The notes below the pieces were generated by a model. The model made no database searches, was not told where the DNA came from, and worked only from the letters and a program-made list of their open reading frames with translations. From positions 10,085,934 through 10,149,933 of the forward strand of contig CM060477.1 of the NCBI GenBank assembly GCA_030544235.1: a DNA stretch of 64,000 bases, read 5' to 3'. Positions 1 to 13,243 of this stretch are shown one piece after another. The stretch comes from Lepturacanthus savala (Eukaryota > Chordata > Actinopteri > Scombriformes > Trichiuridae). How positions within the stretch are numbered: position 1 is the first letter of the stretch; every line of letters begins with the position of its first letter. Position numbers and translations under genes: made by a program.

Positions 1-161
1 TAACAGCTCCTTAGCTGTCTCCTGCGTAATTTCCATCACGTTTTAACTTTTTATGACTTTTGCAATAATGTGAAACATCGCACATTATTGTGCAACATAT
101 TCCAGTCGGCTCCTCCGCTTGTGGCTGCATCGATCCGGTGAGACCAGGAGTCGCCACTCAC
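1..161 (-). other. Start of alkal2 intron 1 (partial)
   Basis: This is the sequence downstream of the exon 1 donor on the minus strand, up to the window edge. The minus-strand frame stays open for 25 codons past the donor and then stops, which fits intronic sequence. I see no convincing second exon in it. Confidence 0.4.
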
Positions 162-453
162 CGACAACCTGATCCCCTCTGTCCGTTTTCAAGTTGCGTA
201 AATCCTTTGGCTCCACCGGGGAGGTCCTCGCCCTCGTGGTTGACGGGGCTTCCGTCCTCGCGCTGTTGTGATCCCGGCTCTCCTCCACGTGTCTCACGAT
301 CTCCGCCGTCCGCTGCGCGTCCCTGCCGGCCGCCGCCGCCGCCGACGCGGACGCGGGGGCCGCCGCCGTGGGCGCGCTCCGGCTGCAGTGGCCGGTAAGC
401 GTGCACATCAGTAACACCAGTCCCATAGTGAAGTGCCTGCGCAGTCCGCTCAT
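162..453 (-). CDS. alkal2: First coding exon of probable alkal2 (FAM150B), ALK/LTK ligand precursor, partial
   Basis: This open frame starts with an ATG at 453 and encodes 97 residues before a good splice donor (G|GTGAGT at 162/161), leaving a phase-1 end. Residues 9-23 form a hydrophobic signal peptide (MGLVLLMCTLTGHC). An Ala-rich linker follows, then a charged segment (RTAEIVRHVEESRDHNSA) that resembles the variable N-terminal helix of ALKAL2. ALKAL proteins are secreted cytokines that activate the receptor kinases ALK and LTK. The conserved four-cysteine domain is encoded by later exons left of the window, so it cannot be checked here. The call rests on the signal peptide, the weak N-terminal similarity and the position next to tmem18, as in human 2p25.3. 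It could be another secreted protein. Confidence 0.5.
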
Positions 454-760
454 AGCTCCCGTGGAGTGAGAGAAAGGGGGGAGAGGAGAGAGAAAAAAAA
501 AAGTGGGACTCCTTCTCCGACGCCTCTTGGGGGGGAGGAGGAGGAGGAGGAGGAGGAGGAGGAGGAGGAAGGGGGGAGTTCAACCGGACACCTGCAAGAG
601 ACGCGGCAGAGGAATGTCAAACCAAAGTGCGTCCAAACTCATTCACCATTAAATGATACACAGAAACACGCGCATCCAGTTTTAAACTGCTCCCCCCCCC
701 CCCCTGTCAATACTCTGATTACCCCCCTATATAAGATATTCTTTAAAAAATCGATTTAGA
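454..760 (-). promoter_or_regulatory. Probable alkal2 5' UTR and proximal promoter
   Basis: This stretch lies directly upstream of the proposed alkal2 start codon. It holds a purine-rich block with a (GGA)n run at about 533-570, a C-homopolymer run near 692-705 and a TATA-like tract (CTATATAAG, 728-736). If the TATA-like tract is used on the minus strand, transcription would start near 700 and the 5' leader would carry the (TCC)n run. This is inferred from position and simple motifs only. Confidence 0.3.
533..570. repeat. (GGA)n trinucleotide microsatellite
   Basis: An almost pure GGA run lies in the presumed leader or promoter of alkal2. It produces poly-Glu or poly-Pro frames that are not genes. 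It is a likely length-variable site. Confidence 0.85.
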
Positions 761-3700
761 GAAATCCACATTTGTTGGTGACAGTTGTTTAGGTGTTAAA
801 ACTTCTTTTATTGAGGTCAAGCTGCATAATATGGGTCAGAGTGATAGAGAGAGGTGAGCCTCGTTATGATTGGGTATATATCAGATATAATTACCTTAAG
901 GCCTACAGTATATTTATATATCCTCTTCGCTCAATATGAATATGTCCGCTGCGTCCGAGTTACAAAAAAAAATCGAATGGAAATAAAGAAGTGTTTGGAA
1001 CTTCAGAGCAGTTCCCTGATTCCGTCCGGTCCCAAATACGTCCCTTTTTTTTAAAAAAAGAAAAAAATTCTTTTTGGGTTAAAAGTCTCCGCTCCTGGTC
1101 GCGAAAGTAGCCGCTTCTCAAGTCATACGCGTGTTCCCCGAGCATCTGCGATCAAGCGGCCCGAGCGCGGGGAGAGCGAACGCCTCCAAGTCCCCGTGTG
1201 TGCGTCCTTCGCTGAAGTAGCGGACCAGTCGCCCTGAAGTAGCTGCGGGCTGCACTTTTTATTCGGTCCCGCAGACGCGGTGACCTAGTCCCTTGTGAGT
1301 TATTCCGCCGCGTCTGTGATAAAAATAAGACGCGTTAATGGCACTCCTGAAGCGGAAAGACCACTTGAGTTTGCTGACCATCACTTTGAAACGCCGTTTG
1401 AAGTTTTTTTTTTTTTTTTCTCTCTCCCTGCGCGCTCTCTCCCCCCCCTCCTCCTCCTCCTCCTTTCCGTTACTCCATTTATCCGCGCGATTCGCGGTTA
1501 CAGGAAGCGTTTTCTCTGCTAATAGTTCCACTGAAGTCTCCACTCAGCCCGGCAGCCGGTACCAGATATCGGCGTTTCAATGGAAACGCTTCCATATCCT
1601 CCTCGCGATTCTCATAACCTCGTTTGGAGCCATCGCGCGCTTTACATCCATCGTGGGAATTGAAACGCAATTACGCACCGTTTGAGGCTGATTCTGTGAA
1701 AATTAATTACGCGCGTTGTTGTTGTTGTTGTTGTTGTTTTTTCCCTCCTTTCCCAAAGCTTATTGCACTAGGTTGTGCTCAGACCAGAAGGCTACACAGC
1801 GTAGTTGAAGTTTCTTCTCCCATTGGAGATTAGTGTGCACTAGTGCACTGTGGTCAGTGCAGCTCCTTTAAGTCAGGGCGTGCAGTTCGGCTCCCATGCT
1901 CCCCCCTCAAATCCGACTGCCTTAATAGTCACTAGACCGAAGTTTGTGCTTTATTATGAGACATATAAGTGTATTTCACAACCTTGCAAATTCAATTAAT
2001 GCAGCGCCACAGCTTAAAAACAGTCAATTAATTGCGTTTAACAAAAAAAAGGAGAAAAAAACGCACGACTTCAAACTTTTTTTTTGTCTTTTACGGAAAT
2101 ACAACACATATGTCTCTCATATATTATATGTTTTCTTATCTCACCATGAATGGCTACTTGGGGAAAAAAAATGCTCTTGGTGTTTAATGCTGAGAAAAGT
2201 TAACTCTGGCCGTGCGTAAAACCTTGGTGCTGAAAGGACAGCGCGCACTGCCACCCAGCCCCAGTCCTCTTCCCCCCTCCTCCTCCTCAGAATAGATTTG
2301 GTGGTAATGGCAGAGCGCTATGCTGATTAATTGCATCGACCAACATGAAGGGGGGGGGGGGGTATGATTCACAGTCAGATGGACCTGACTTCTTGAGGAT
2401 CAGAGATGATGCATCCAACTTTTTCTTTGGAAGGTGAAATGTGAAATCCAGTGACATCACTGCGTAACCTACACCTGGCTACATCTACAGTAGAGGACAC
2501 TCATGTCTCCAAGACTGCAAGTGACATCACAGTTGATTCTCTTTCTGATGAAAGGAAATCTATTAATTTATCAGTCTGAGAGTGGATGGATTTGCCTGGA
2601 ATTCTGAGTTTGTTCCCAAATCACTTCCCAAAGCTGAAGTGCTTTAGAAAGAAACCGCATCTGTGAGTCTGATGCGCCTGTGGGAGACTTAAATTAACTT
2701 TATTAATCTCATAAAAATCAACAAAGTTAGAATCATTATCATTAAGCTTTAAACCCATTATGATTTTTATGATTTATTCTATTCTTTCTGTTGAATCATC
2801 CTGTGCTTGATATATCATTTTTCATATATACATATAATATTTTCCCCTGCACATATTAAATCAGAATTACTAAATATTCCTTGAATGCACCAAATTACTG
2901 TGCAATGAGAGGCAGGAGTTTCAGCAGGGGGCGTCAGTCTGCAATCACCGGACATAAACATGTTCACTTTGTACTCTTGTGCCTTTTGGCCAGAACAGCA
3001 CTCAGCCAACATTTCCACTGGATTTGACTCCTGCCGTCATTCCGTATAGATTAGAAGCAAAGTGCTGTCAAGAAAACCATCAAATCACTTTGCACTACAG
3101 AATAAAGGACCATGTCTGTGAACATTCTTTTCAGATTCAGTGCGAATAGCCGTTAATTCGATACGACTTTTAGAAGAAAATAATAAAAAAAAAACTAAGA
3201 GTGGGTTTAAATGACCATTAAAGAAAAGGGAAGCAAAATGTTTCCATTAATGTCAGTATCCTTATAAAATGGTCTGTTGGGCAGGTGAGTTAGAAGAAGA
3301 GCTCTTCTAAATGTGGACTTTGGCAGTTTGTTTTCCATCCACTTCAGGACGTTTTCTTCATTATGGAGGACTACTGCTGTGAATTTGTGGAAATCTGCTG
3401 CGTATCATCCTGATCCGTTTGTCTCGTGGGCAGGAACACAAACCCCCGAAAAGGGATGACACTGCTTGTTACGATTTATGTTTAGACATGCAAATAACCT
3501 CGTTTAACCTGTTTTTTTTTTTTTTTTTTGGTCCCTTTTTGTCAGTTGTGTGACCTTTGTAAACTTTACGGAGTCACATGTGCAACTATTTGTCCAATAT
3601 GTGTAGGTATGTCTGCATAAGAATGAGTCATGTTCATATGACTTTTATTAAACCACATGTGGTAAACCTCACAGAGGCAGCGTGGTGGTCACTGTTTCAA

Positions 3701-4752
3701 CACGCTCCATGCGTCATTCTCCTCCTGAACTCTCAGTGATACTATTCCCCTAAAAGACAGTTTAATTTATCAATTAGCGGGGCATGTGATCGCCTTCCCA
3801 CAAACGTGCTTCGCTCCTCCAGAACCTCTCATCCAAGTCGAAAACTTTCACTTCCCCTAGGTGTTATTCAAGGGCACTTTCTCAACCCTGTCAGGGAGCG
3901 AGGCCTTTACAGACCTTGGCTGCAGCGAAGGAACCCACTTCTGTAATTAAAGGATGTTGAGAATATTTTTCATTCACGCAGGCTGGGTAAACTGGCACCT
4001 TTAAGAAAAACAAGGTTGGGCTTGGTGGCTGTGACTTTTAAACTGACCGATAAGATCTAGGGCCACACATCCTGAATTGTGTGAAAGTAGGAAACATGCA
4101 CTTTCATTTACTGAAAGGAATTTGTGTTTTTGGGGCGAGATTAACATCCACAGTATAGGGCCAGCTTGGAAACCCATTGTATTCTATCTTTTAAACATTC
4201 AGGCCTGCAATGACTTATCACTGCCCCGCTGTTACCATCCAAGCGAGACTTTTCCTCGCACGTGTTTCTGGTGAGAGAAAATCTCCCTAATATATCAAAT
4301 AGATCCTTCATACCTACTAATGCATGAGATTCTTGTTTTATTCATTTTCATTTTTCACATCACTTCTCGATCTCTCTCTTCCCTCATTCTTAGGGCAGAT
4401 GGTTGGATTTTTGTCCTGAGCTACATCTTACCTTGAGCTACAGCTTGAGCTGAGTGTAGATAGTAATTCTCTCTCTGCAACCATTAAAGTCAGTCAACAC
4501 ATGTATTGAATGTTGTCATTTTAGCCTCCCATGATGAAACCGAGCACATAGTAGGTTACAGCTGTGGCAGAGGGATGTATGTAGTTAGCAAGCAGCTGCA
4601 CAGAATAAAAAGGAAGTTTGCAGCTTAAATTGCTTGTCTGGTTGGTGAGGTTCTGTGTTGCCTTTGCCAATTAGGTGGTCTGTTGGTAAGGGGGAGTAAA
4701 AACAAGCATTATTTGTCAAATGGCAGCTTGGATGTCTTTAAAATAAAAATGC
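761..4752. other. Intergenic, no gene recognised; homopolymers and a (GTT)n run
   Basis: I see no spliced coding exon or complete transposon here. The stretch has several T and A homopolymers (for example 1407-1420 and 3510-3529), a pyrimidine-rich (TCC)n tract near 1441-1465, a (GTT)n run at 1717-1738 and a G13 run near 2350. Positions 1100-1330 are CpG-richer than their surroundings and may belong to the alkal2 5' flank. Short open frames have no recognisable similarity. Confidence 0.5.
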
Positions 4753-5117
4753 ACAGTGCATCCTGAACGTATTCCCAGCAATTCATTTTTTTTTTTTTTT
4801 TTTTTACACATTTTGCTATGTTACAGCGTTGTTACCAAATGAATTAAATTCATTTTTTCTTCCAAATTCTTTATACAATACCTGCAAAAAGTTTGTTTGA
4901 AATAAAAAGAAAGAACGAAAATATTATATAATTATAATATAATGAAAAATATAACAAATACTTACTACTTTCAGTACTTTCAGTTTGTGGTTATTAGGTT
5001 TTGTGTGTAGAATTGTAAGGAAATAACAGAATTGAATTAATTAAGTTAAGGATTAAGTCTATAACTTACCAAAATGTGGAAAAGGTGAAGTGCTGTGAAT
5101 ACCTTTCGGTATACCTG
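4753..5117. mobile_element. Tc1/mariner-type MITE (internally deleted)
   Basis: The left end (AGTGCATCCTGAACGTATTC, then GCAATTCA and TTTTGCTATGTTACAG) matches the long terminal repeat of a very common fish Tc1-like family. The right end near 5075-5117 contains AAAATGTGG, GAAGTGCTGTGAATACC and so on, which is the same terminus in reverse complement. The 365 bases between the outer ends carry no transposase, so this is a non-autonomous derivative. The terminal repeats have diverged, so the insertion is old. Confidence 0.75.
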
Positions 5118-6851
5118 TAATCCTCTGTATTAAATAATCATCTACTCCAACTGCTGGATAAAACAGTGTTTCCTATACTTCACTGTCTGTTCTTAGTGTT
5201 TGTGCATGAGAAAAAGCTGAAGGTGGTGTTATGACCAACAAACTAATGAGAGACGATCCATTGGTACCATCTGAGTGTGTATTCTCTGAGGGTCTCATAG
5301 TCAACAGATTGCGCAACTCACTAATACAACAGCATGCTGACATTTTCCTGAGTCAAAACCACTAGACGAGCTGCTATGATGAATACTGTGGTAGGCCTGG
5401 CCTGATCGTTTTATTCTGAAGTCTGAAAAAGTTTCCATTTTGTTAACCTGTTGGCTTGTGCTTGAGCCGCCAAGCAGAGGAGGAGGTTTCTGTTCCAGTG
5501 CTCTGGGCACTGGAGGACGTGTTTTCATTTCGTTAATTTGTTTTCATGCTTGCTGTTACGGTGCATAACAATCAAAAACATGCAAACTAAGAGAAAAGAC
5601 AAGCACCACAAGTCAAGTAATCATATCTAATTTATAGAAAATGGAAAGTAAAATATACTCTAAACTAAATCAAGTATCAATCCAATTTCTTTCAAAAGTC
5701 ACCAAGCGCAAGATGTGTTATGAGCATAGAAGTAGGAAGCAGTTGTAACATTTGTGTGATAAATGTGCTTGTATAAGCACTTTTCACTGGATCCGAAGAA
5801 GGTGAAGGTGAAGTACCTCCTCCGGCAGCACGGTGTCAAAAAATAAAGAAGCAGCTGAGTTGAACAGTGCCTGGCAGAAAAAAAAAATGTCTCACATAGC
5901 TTTTCCTTTTCAATCAACCCACAGCGGATGCAGTTTGTTCCGTTGTTATGGAGTTAGCTCGGCTGTCGTCGTTTGACCTACATTCGCATCGCAAAGGTCA
6001 TGAGGGCCGAACAAATCCAACAAACAATTCCGATGTTCCTCCATCATTTCTTCCTGCCGGAGATGGGTTAGACTGACAAAATTGGCAGACGAAAACAAAG
6101 GCTATCAGGATGCACTGTGCCCTACATGGCTGCGCCAGTCTTTTATTCAATATGTGACACAGCGACTGTGCCAAATAGCTGCTATTGGAAATAAGATGGC
6201 ACCTGGTCACAGTGGAGCATAAAAACGGTAAATAAATACTAAACATGCTTAAACTATAGGTCATTGTTCCCATTGCATGAAGATCATAAATAATTAAGGA
6301 GCAATCAAACTATCTGTGATATCAATAATACGATGAAATCATCAGGAGCATTTATCAACAAAGTCAAACGGTCCTTTTTCGCATTTGAATGTCCGTATCA
6401 CAAAATGTAGGTCACGGCCTGAGGACTGATGAAGCGGAACATGCATGACTCCATAAACAGTAGGAAACGGTGTGAAAACACTATGAAAGGACAGTACAGA
6501 GGTGGCTACACACGTGATCGGAGTTCTCATGTCTTCGTTTTTATAAATAGATGGGAGACAGAAGAGTTGAGCTCAGGAAGTATGATGTGTGATCAGTGCT
6601 CCGTGTGTAGGGTCAACAAGAGGCCGAGGTTGAGACAATAGCTGCGTCCGAAACCTTAGAAGGTGCTGCCTACTAACTAGAAGCCACTTCTCCAATGCCA
6701 CGGTAGTAGCTTCTATGTAGAAGGTACACTTCGCAATGCCATCTTGCTCCTGGTGGCTTCTGGGATAGTAAAGTGTGGTTCGCTTGCACATTGCATAATG
6801 TGGCCAGATGTAGAAAACCATCCAGGACCATCAGCCTACATGTTAAAAGCT
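5118..6851. other. Intergenic; possible MITE remnant at 6641-6836
   Basis: No gene is recognised. From about 6641 (GCTGCGTCCGAAACC) to 6836 the sequence looks like a common fish non-autonomous element, with repeated AGAAG/CTTCT blocks (AGAAGGTGCTGCCTAC, GTAGAAGGTACACTTCGC), but I could not delimit its ends. The rest is unremarkable AT-rich sequence. Confidence 0.35.
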
Positions 6852-7218
6852 CATTCATTCATTTTCATTCATACCCGCTTGTTCCTCATTAGGGTCGCGG
6901 GGGGGGGGGTCTGCTGGAGCCAATCTCAGCGCACTACAGGTGAGAGGCAGGGATACACCCCAGATGGTCGCCAGCCTATCGTGGGGAGCACACACCATTC
7001 AGTCACACACTCTACACCTATGGGAAATCTAGAGTCTCCAACTAACCTCAGCATGTTTTTGGACTGCGGGAGGAAGCCGGAGAACTTGGAGAGAACACAC
7101 GCCGACACGGGGCGATCATGTAATCTCCACACAGAAAGGTCTCAGACCAAGGTCTTGAACCTGCGACCTTCTTTCTGTGAGACAACAGCACTATCCCCTG
7201 CTCCACCGTGTCGCCCCC
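6852..7218 (-). mobile_element. tRNA-like SINE copy 1 (minus orientation)
   Basis: This is a 367-base copy of the SINE family seen six times in the window. Read on the minus strand it has a head (GGGCGACACGGTGG), an internal promoter-like region, the block CACACAGAAAGG (plus strand) and a 3' tail of ATGAATGA type. Imperfect target duplications flank it: TGTTAAAAGCT at 6841-6851 and TGTCAAAAGCC at 7219-7229. The mismatches and a G10 run inside show age. The 199-residue plus-strand frame across it (6744-7343) is a chance antisense frame. Confidence 0.85.
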
Positions 7219-8120
7219 TGTCAAAAGCCGTTGGATATTTTCAAAAGTCTTTAAAATACCCCCAGGGACTAAATCGGTTGAAGAATAAAGCAGTATCTTT
7301 TACTTGCAGCAAGGAGACAGACAGAGGTACAGAGGCGGTCTAGTCTAAACAAAGAGGTTTCACGCACAAGTTTTTATACAGCTCTGGAACAGCTTATCAT
7401 CTTTCTCCATGGCAACAGTGGTGAGGGAGACAAATTGGAGACTCCATGTGACGCGTTGGTACCAGGAGATATGACCTGTCCTTTCAGGTCATCTTAGTGG
7501 CATGTTGTCTGGTTACACTATTTATAATACAGAATTGTTTTTGCAGGCTGAGCCTTATCCAAAGGATTATTGATAAAATAATTACAATACAGAATATTTC
7601 CAACAAAAGCCTACTAAGGTATTCCTTAGTATTATTCCTTAGTATCCTTAGGTATTCCTCATTTCTTCCTCGTACATAGGTGGGTGGTTTCCGGTTTCGA
7701 ACGCAGCTAATGCTCAAGGTCTTTTTCTGAAGCTTTTAATCAATGTATAATGGATGCACTCGCTCCAGTGTTATGTCATTTGACCTAGGTTTAAATCTCA
7801 ATTGTCATGAGGACCAAATAAATCTTCCAAAAATGTGCTACTATATAGCCCCCCCCATGCGCTTCCCTGTGTCTCTGTTCCCTATTCCCTATCATTTCAC
7901 TTTATAATGCACTAACAAACACGTTTTCATATAATTAAATTACCACAAACCAATTTCCACATGGTGAACCTGGGAGATTAGCAAGGGAGTAATGGAGCAT
8001 GGAACAAATTAGCAAAGGCCTTGCTCTGCCATACAGGTGTTTTTAACTACTCCTGCTAATTAGACCTCTGACTGCAGGCATGTGCTTCAATGCTTGACTG
8101 ATAGACCCCAGAGAGATGAA
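7219..8120. other. Intergenic, nothing recognised
   Basis: The sequence is AT-rich with no splice-supported exon. There is a short run of imperfect repeats of the type CCTTAGTATT/CCTTAGGTATT near 7615-7655 but no identifiable element. Confidence 0.5.
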
Positions 8121-9461
8121 CAGTTCTGTTCACCATTATTGGCACCGTTCAATTTGTTTTTTTGTCTAACGTCTACAATATCTTTAGAAATGAATGGAAA
8201 TGTACCAAGTTCGTGTCATCAGAATATTTTAATAGGACTTTCAAAGTCATTCAACAAATACATCATTTTTCAACTCACAATTGGTAATTTTCAAAAAGGA
8301 AATAGACAATATGACTTGGACAGTAATAAAGACTGCCTCCGAGCGCCTATAAGCTTCTTGCACCTGCCAGCTGGTAGCTTCTCCCACTCTTCCTTTGTAG
8401 TTCATGCAAGCTCTTGAATGTTTGCCGGATTCCTTTCCCCAATGGCAGATTTCAGCTCTCTTCAAAGATTCTCAATGGGCTTAATCCCATTGAGAATCTT
8501 CAGGACTCATTGCTTGCCAGTTTAAAACAGTATTGTTTTTTCAACCATCCTTAAATGTTTTTGGATGTGTGCTTTGGGCATTAATTGCGCTGGAGAACCT
8601 ATGATCCTCGACCCAGACCTAGTTCTATTACAATGGGTAGCACATTTTGCCTTAAAATCCCTTGGTAATCCTCCGATTTCATGATTCCTTCAATATGGTC
8701 AAGGCCTGCAGTTTCAGAGGGAGCAAAGCAGCCCCGCAAAACAGATTCTTCACCATGCTTTATACTATTTGCCCAGAAGGACTGTGGTTTATCCAGGTAT
8801 CCTTTGGCAAAGATCAGTCATTCCTTTTTATGTCTTTTTCCAGCAGTGAAGTCCTTCTTGGCCTTCAGCCATAAAACCCTTCTTGGTTTAGTTTTGTGCA
8901 GCGTATGGTACATGTTGAAACCATGACTCCAGATTGTTCCAGGTCATCCTTTAGGTCTTCGGGTGTTTCAGATGGCGTTCTCCCCAATTTCACACCAACC
9001 TTCGAAGAATTCTCTCATGGATCATCCTCTTCCACCCACATTCAGGGAATTTCCTGACAGTTGCATGCGTAGACTACTCCTATAACATTGTGCACTGTTG
9101 AAACTTGACTACAAAGGTCTTTGATGATGGCCTTGAACACTTTAGAGGTCTTGTGTTTGGTGATCATAGCACTTCTGATGATCCCTTGTCTTCACCATTG
9201 TGAAAAATGATCCGGGAATAACAAGTGGCTTTTGTAAAATCATTATTCATCGGATAATTCCAGTCATGCCTGACATGACAATTTGTCACAGTTGAGTCTA
9301 ATATCTAATTCTTCACAGATGAGTTAAATGTAATTATTTTTCCAAACAAATTTGAAGAAATCAGTAAATTGTGGCAATTTTCTATAGATCAAAAGACGCT
9401 GTTTTTCAGGAGTTATTCTACATGGTGTACTTACATTTCCAGTAATGGTGACCAGAAGGAC
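8121..9461 (-). mobile_element. Dead full-length Tc1-like transposon
   Basis: The element has the usual Tc1 length of about 1.34 kb. Its ends are inverted repeats: TTCTGTTCACCATTATTGG at 8124-8142 matches the reverse complement of 9440-9458 at 17 of 19 positions. The interior carries a broken Tc1 transposase on the minus strand, described separately. Confidence 0.75.
8247..9210 (-). pseudogene. Degenerate Tc1-like transposase
   Basis: Minus-strand translation in shifting frames gives blocks typical of Tc1 transposases in the right order. First comes a TRDHQK-type N-terminal start (about 9180-9205), then FAKGYLDKPQSFW (about 8770-8812), KHGEESVLRGCF, IMKSEDYQGILRQNVLP (about 8650-8690) and a PKHTSK-like block. 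Many stops and frameshifts break it. Sequence jumps directly from PQSFW to KHGEESV, so the block that normally holds the first catalytic Asp (WSDE) is deleted. The transposase cannot be functional. Confidence 0.8.
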
Positions 9462-12400
9462 AGATGTAGTGAGAGCTCCTTAAAGACTGTCTAGTTATTA
9501 TTTTTGACTGTGTTTAACTGAACAACAACGTAGACAGTAGAATAAAACCATATGGAAAGTCATGGTCGAACACATTTCACGTGCACCTGTCAACAAGAAT
9601 GTGGGTTCGCCCTGATTCTTCCCTTCACTTGGAAATATTCACTCAGCATGTCAAACATACATACATACATAGTACATACATACATACATAATTGCTATGT
9701 ATTTATACAAAGTTTTGTTTAGATTCCATAAACCCAAAAGCATTCTTGCTTTGTATTGTCAAAATGAAAAATGAGTTAATGTTTCCTGATTGCAAAATTG
9801 TAGGGTTTTGGTTGCAGAGTCAGCATTTCTGCGCCAATAAGAAATGTGATAGTCCACATCCAGGGCTGCAGGATAGACGCAATGTGAAAACGCTTGACAC
9901 AAGAATGAGAATAAGCTGCTCAAAGGTTAAAAAGGACATATCTTTTGAGCAATGCAATCCGCTCTCTATGGGTGTGCCTGCTCAAATATTGTACATGTCT
10001 GAGTGTGTGTGTGTGTGTGTGTGAACAGAAGAATGTGTACATTATAAATCATTTGACTTTGATGTGGAACACAATGAACAGATCAGGGATGTGATGGGAT
10101 TACTTGAGCACATGGTGTCCATCAGAAGAACATGTAATCAGAACGCAGTGTTGATTAATTACATGTTCCGACAGATGAACATGTATGGATGATTGTGATG
10201 CCATATGAACCATTTGTCACCATTCAAACATACAATTCAGTCATGTACAGTAGTTATTTGACAACCTGCTGACGAATGCATTTATCTTGGTACTTTAGAA
10301 ATTTAGTTAGAGGCAACTGTTTGAGAAATTGAAATTTAAGTGTTTTTGGACACATCTTTTCAACAGTCTGCCATGTAGCCATTGATTGACAGATGTGATT
10401 TTTTTTAAAAACCTTATTCACAGCAGCCTATTGACATGACATATATGAAAGGGAACCTTCACCCCTGATTTGGAAGATCCTGGCTCCACCGCCAGAACAC
10501 CGCCACTCTGGGCTTCAAGCTGGTTGCAATGCAAACCAATGAGTGATGTCACACCTCCCGACATCCACCTTTATACACAGTCTACACCATAAAATAAGGA
10601 GGATCAAGTGGCAAAAAAATTGCATAAACATATGTGCAAGCACATGTTCCTGGTATGTTATTATGTAACATAAATGCAGTATTCCTATACAATTTACCTT
10701 GCGATTTTCGTGACAATTAATAGAGTAGTCTGCCATCAGAGTTGTAAAATTCTGTCTCTGATTATTAGAAACTGCTGTGCAACTGTGCAGTTTCATATAA
10801 TAAGCCTTTTAAATTCATGGATCCATCATAGGAGCCTATACATCGACCAGATGTGACTCTTTCATTTGGAGCTGTAGTTTCTGACCACCCTGCCGGCGTT
10901 CAATCTCTTTTTAAGATCTGTTTTTGATCGGCATCAATTTCTCAAGGAAAGCTCTCTCTTTGGCTGCTAAGCGCGCCATCAAGTTCATCAGCTGGTCACT
11001 ATCTTATGATTGATGCTGGACAAGCGGTGGACAGTGGAATTTTAGAGTTTTTTTTTTTTTGCCTGCTCCAGATAAAAACAACATTATAAGGGAGGTGAGA
11101 CTGAACCAAAACTGTAAAGTCGCGGGCTGTGAAACCAACAAATGAGCTGAGGGGAACCACAGACTCGGTGATAACCACAACTAGACGGTGCCACATGAAA
11201 GCCACATGACTGAACAGTTGCACACATGTTAATGGTTATTAAGGTTTCTGTTTTGAAAAGGGCTTGGCCGTTGAAATTATAGTAACCTGTTGTTAGTGGA
11301 CTCATACATGCAGCTGCTGCACAACCCGTTGAACTGGTGATTCTGTGTTGCACAAGAAAATATTTTATGTCTATCATGTACTCCTACCAAGAAAATATGC
11401 TGTACAGATGTTGCTCCTGCATCCTAAAGGAATGTAAAAGTTAACATGGAAATAAGTTAAACAGGAATTAGCTGAACATAAGCATGCCGGTCGGGTTTTT
11501 ATTATTATTTGAAACAATTGCAATCTAATGGGAATTCGAATCTACACACAAGAATGCACGAATGTAAAGTTAACATTTCTCCTCCATGTAAGATACACAT
11601 GTTTGTTATTAGAAAGTGTCGAGGGAATCGAGGGAGGCAAAGTGGGTGAAAGTAATGTTCTTTTAACACTTTATGTCTTCAGACAAACCCAGTCTGTCTG
11701 TTTTTTTATGGTCAGGGGCTGACGATGACAGGACTGTGATCAGCGCCGCTGGTGCAATCTCCCTCCGGCTGCCAACCTTGTGTTCCTCGCTCGCTGCAAC
11801 CAGAGAAACATGCTATCCGAGGGGCAGTTCAGGTCAAGAGCTGCAGGAATCGCTGTCTTTTACCGTGAGAGGCTTCATTCCCGCGAGTCTCCGCGGGCAG
11901 ACATGGAAACGTGCACGTTACGTTAAAACACACAAACAATATTCGAACCCGCGCGGTTGACAGTAACATGGGGCGAGCATGATTGATGCATTTTTAAGCG
12001 CAACGTGGGAAGTATTATTTCCTCTGCTTTGTAATGGTCTAGCTCACAGCTCAGGAATGACACTTTGGCTGTCAGTCTAGCTGGGATTTTGCGCGGAGTG
12101 CCAGAGTGACTCTGGAGGGACCTCTGGCACAGCATCGCCACTAGTCGTTGGAGAAGACAATTGTGGTCGGCGTGACATTTTTACGATCTGCTCGAAAAGA
12201 AGTGATGAGGTCAGTGTTGTTTTGTAATTAAACCTGACGTTTCTTAGCTGGGAAGAAAATAAAAATCACAACGCTGGTGCATGCCGTTGCTCCCATGCAG
12301 CGTGTGAATGTCAGAACGAACTGAGTTCAAACTGTCTTTCTTATTACAACACCTCAGTGCCACAGGAGGTAGACCCGAATGACAGGAGGTTTTTTTTTTT

Positions 12401-13243
12401 TTTTTATATGTGCCGAGTTAAGTCATCATAATCTTATTCGTAATTTTTCACCCAGGTCACAAATTAAAGGGGAAAATCTTGAATGCAACAATGAAGCCGT
12501 AAAACGTCCCGATATGCTCCGTGTCATGTATAAAACAAATGCTCGGCTGCGCACGTTGCCGAGCAACATTTTGGATCAAGATGGCAAGAGGAAAGGATCT
12601 ACTTGACCTTTAATGCACGTTAAACATGTTGAGCACATGTTCAGAGGCTTTTTTTTTTCCACAACAAACCCTTTGACTTGTTGGAGAAGGAATTGCACAG
12701 ATGTAAATACTTTACACATTGTGTATCTAAGGTTAAGGTTATAACTGCACAAGCTATTCTTCTTTTGGTGTTTTGGGCCATACCAGCTACTGGTGCATTA
12801 CCAGGTCCCCGGGGCCCGAGGACGGATGTATATATGTCTGATCTACGTATGTCTGCTAGACGTTGAGTGTAAATCTGAATCCTGATCAGGCTCCCACCGT
12901 TCAGCCTGATTTGACTTGAAATAATAAATTGACTCTAATCAACGGCAACTGAAACAAATTGTTTCAGGAAGTATCTTCGACAGGATTTGGTATAGATGTG
13001 ATATACATGCACTTTCTCTCTTTTTTTCTTCCTCCTTTTCTCTCTCTCTCACCTCCCCGCACACACAGTAGCCATTTTCTCACAATAATATTATTATGGG
13101 ATGTTGAGTCATTTGGGTTCGGTCCTGTGTGTTAGCTTAATGACTCACTAGAATTCAAAGCCCAGGCTTCCGCATTAGTTACGGTGATGATTATGGTGAT
13201 GATTATGCCCCCACATAAAAGGATGATGGAAGTTGTTGAAACA

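Noticed and set aside
11673..11960. 95-residue plus-strand frame in a GC-richer patch
   Set aside because: No domain, signal peptide or splice site supports it; frames of this length are expected by chance in such a patch.
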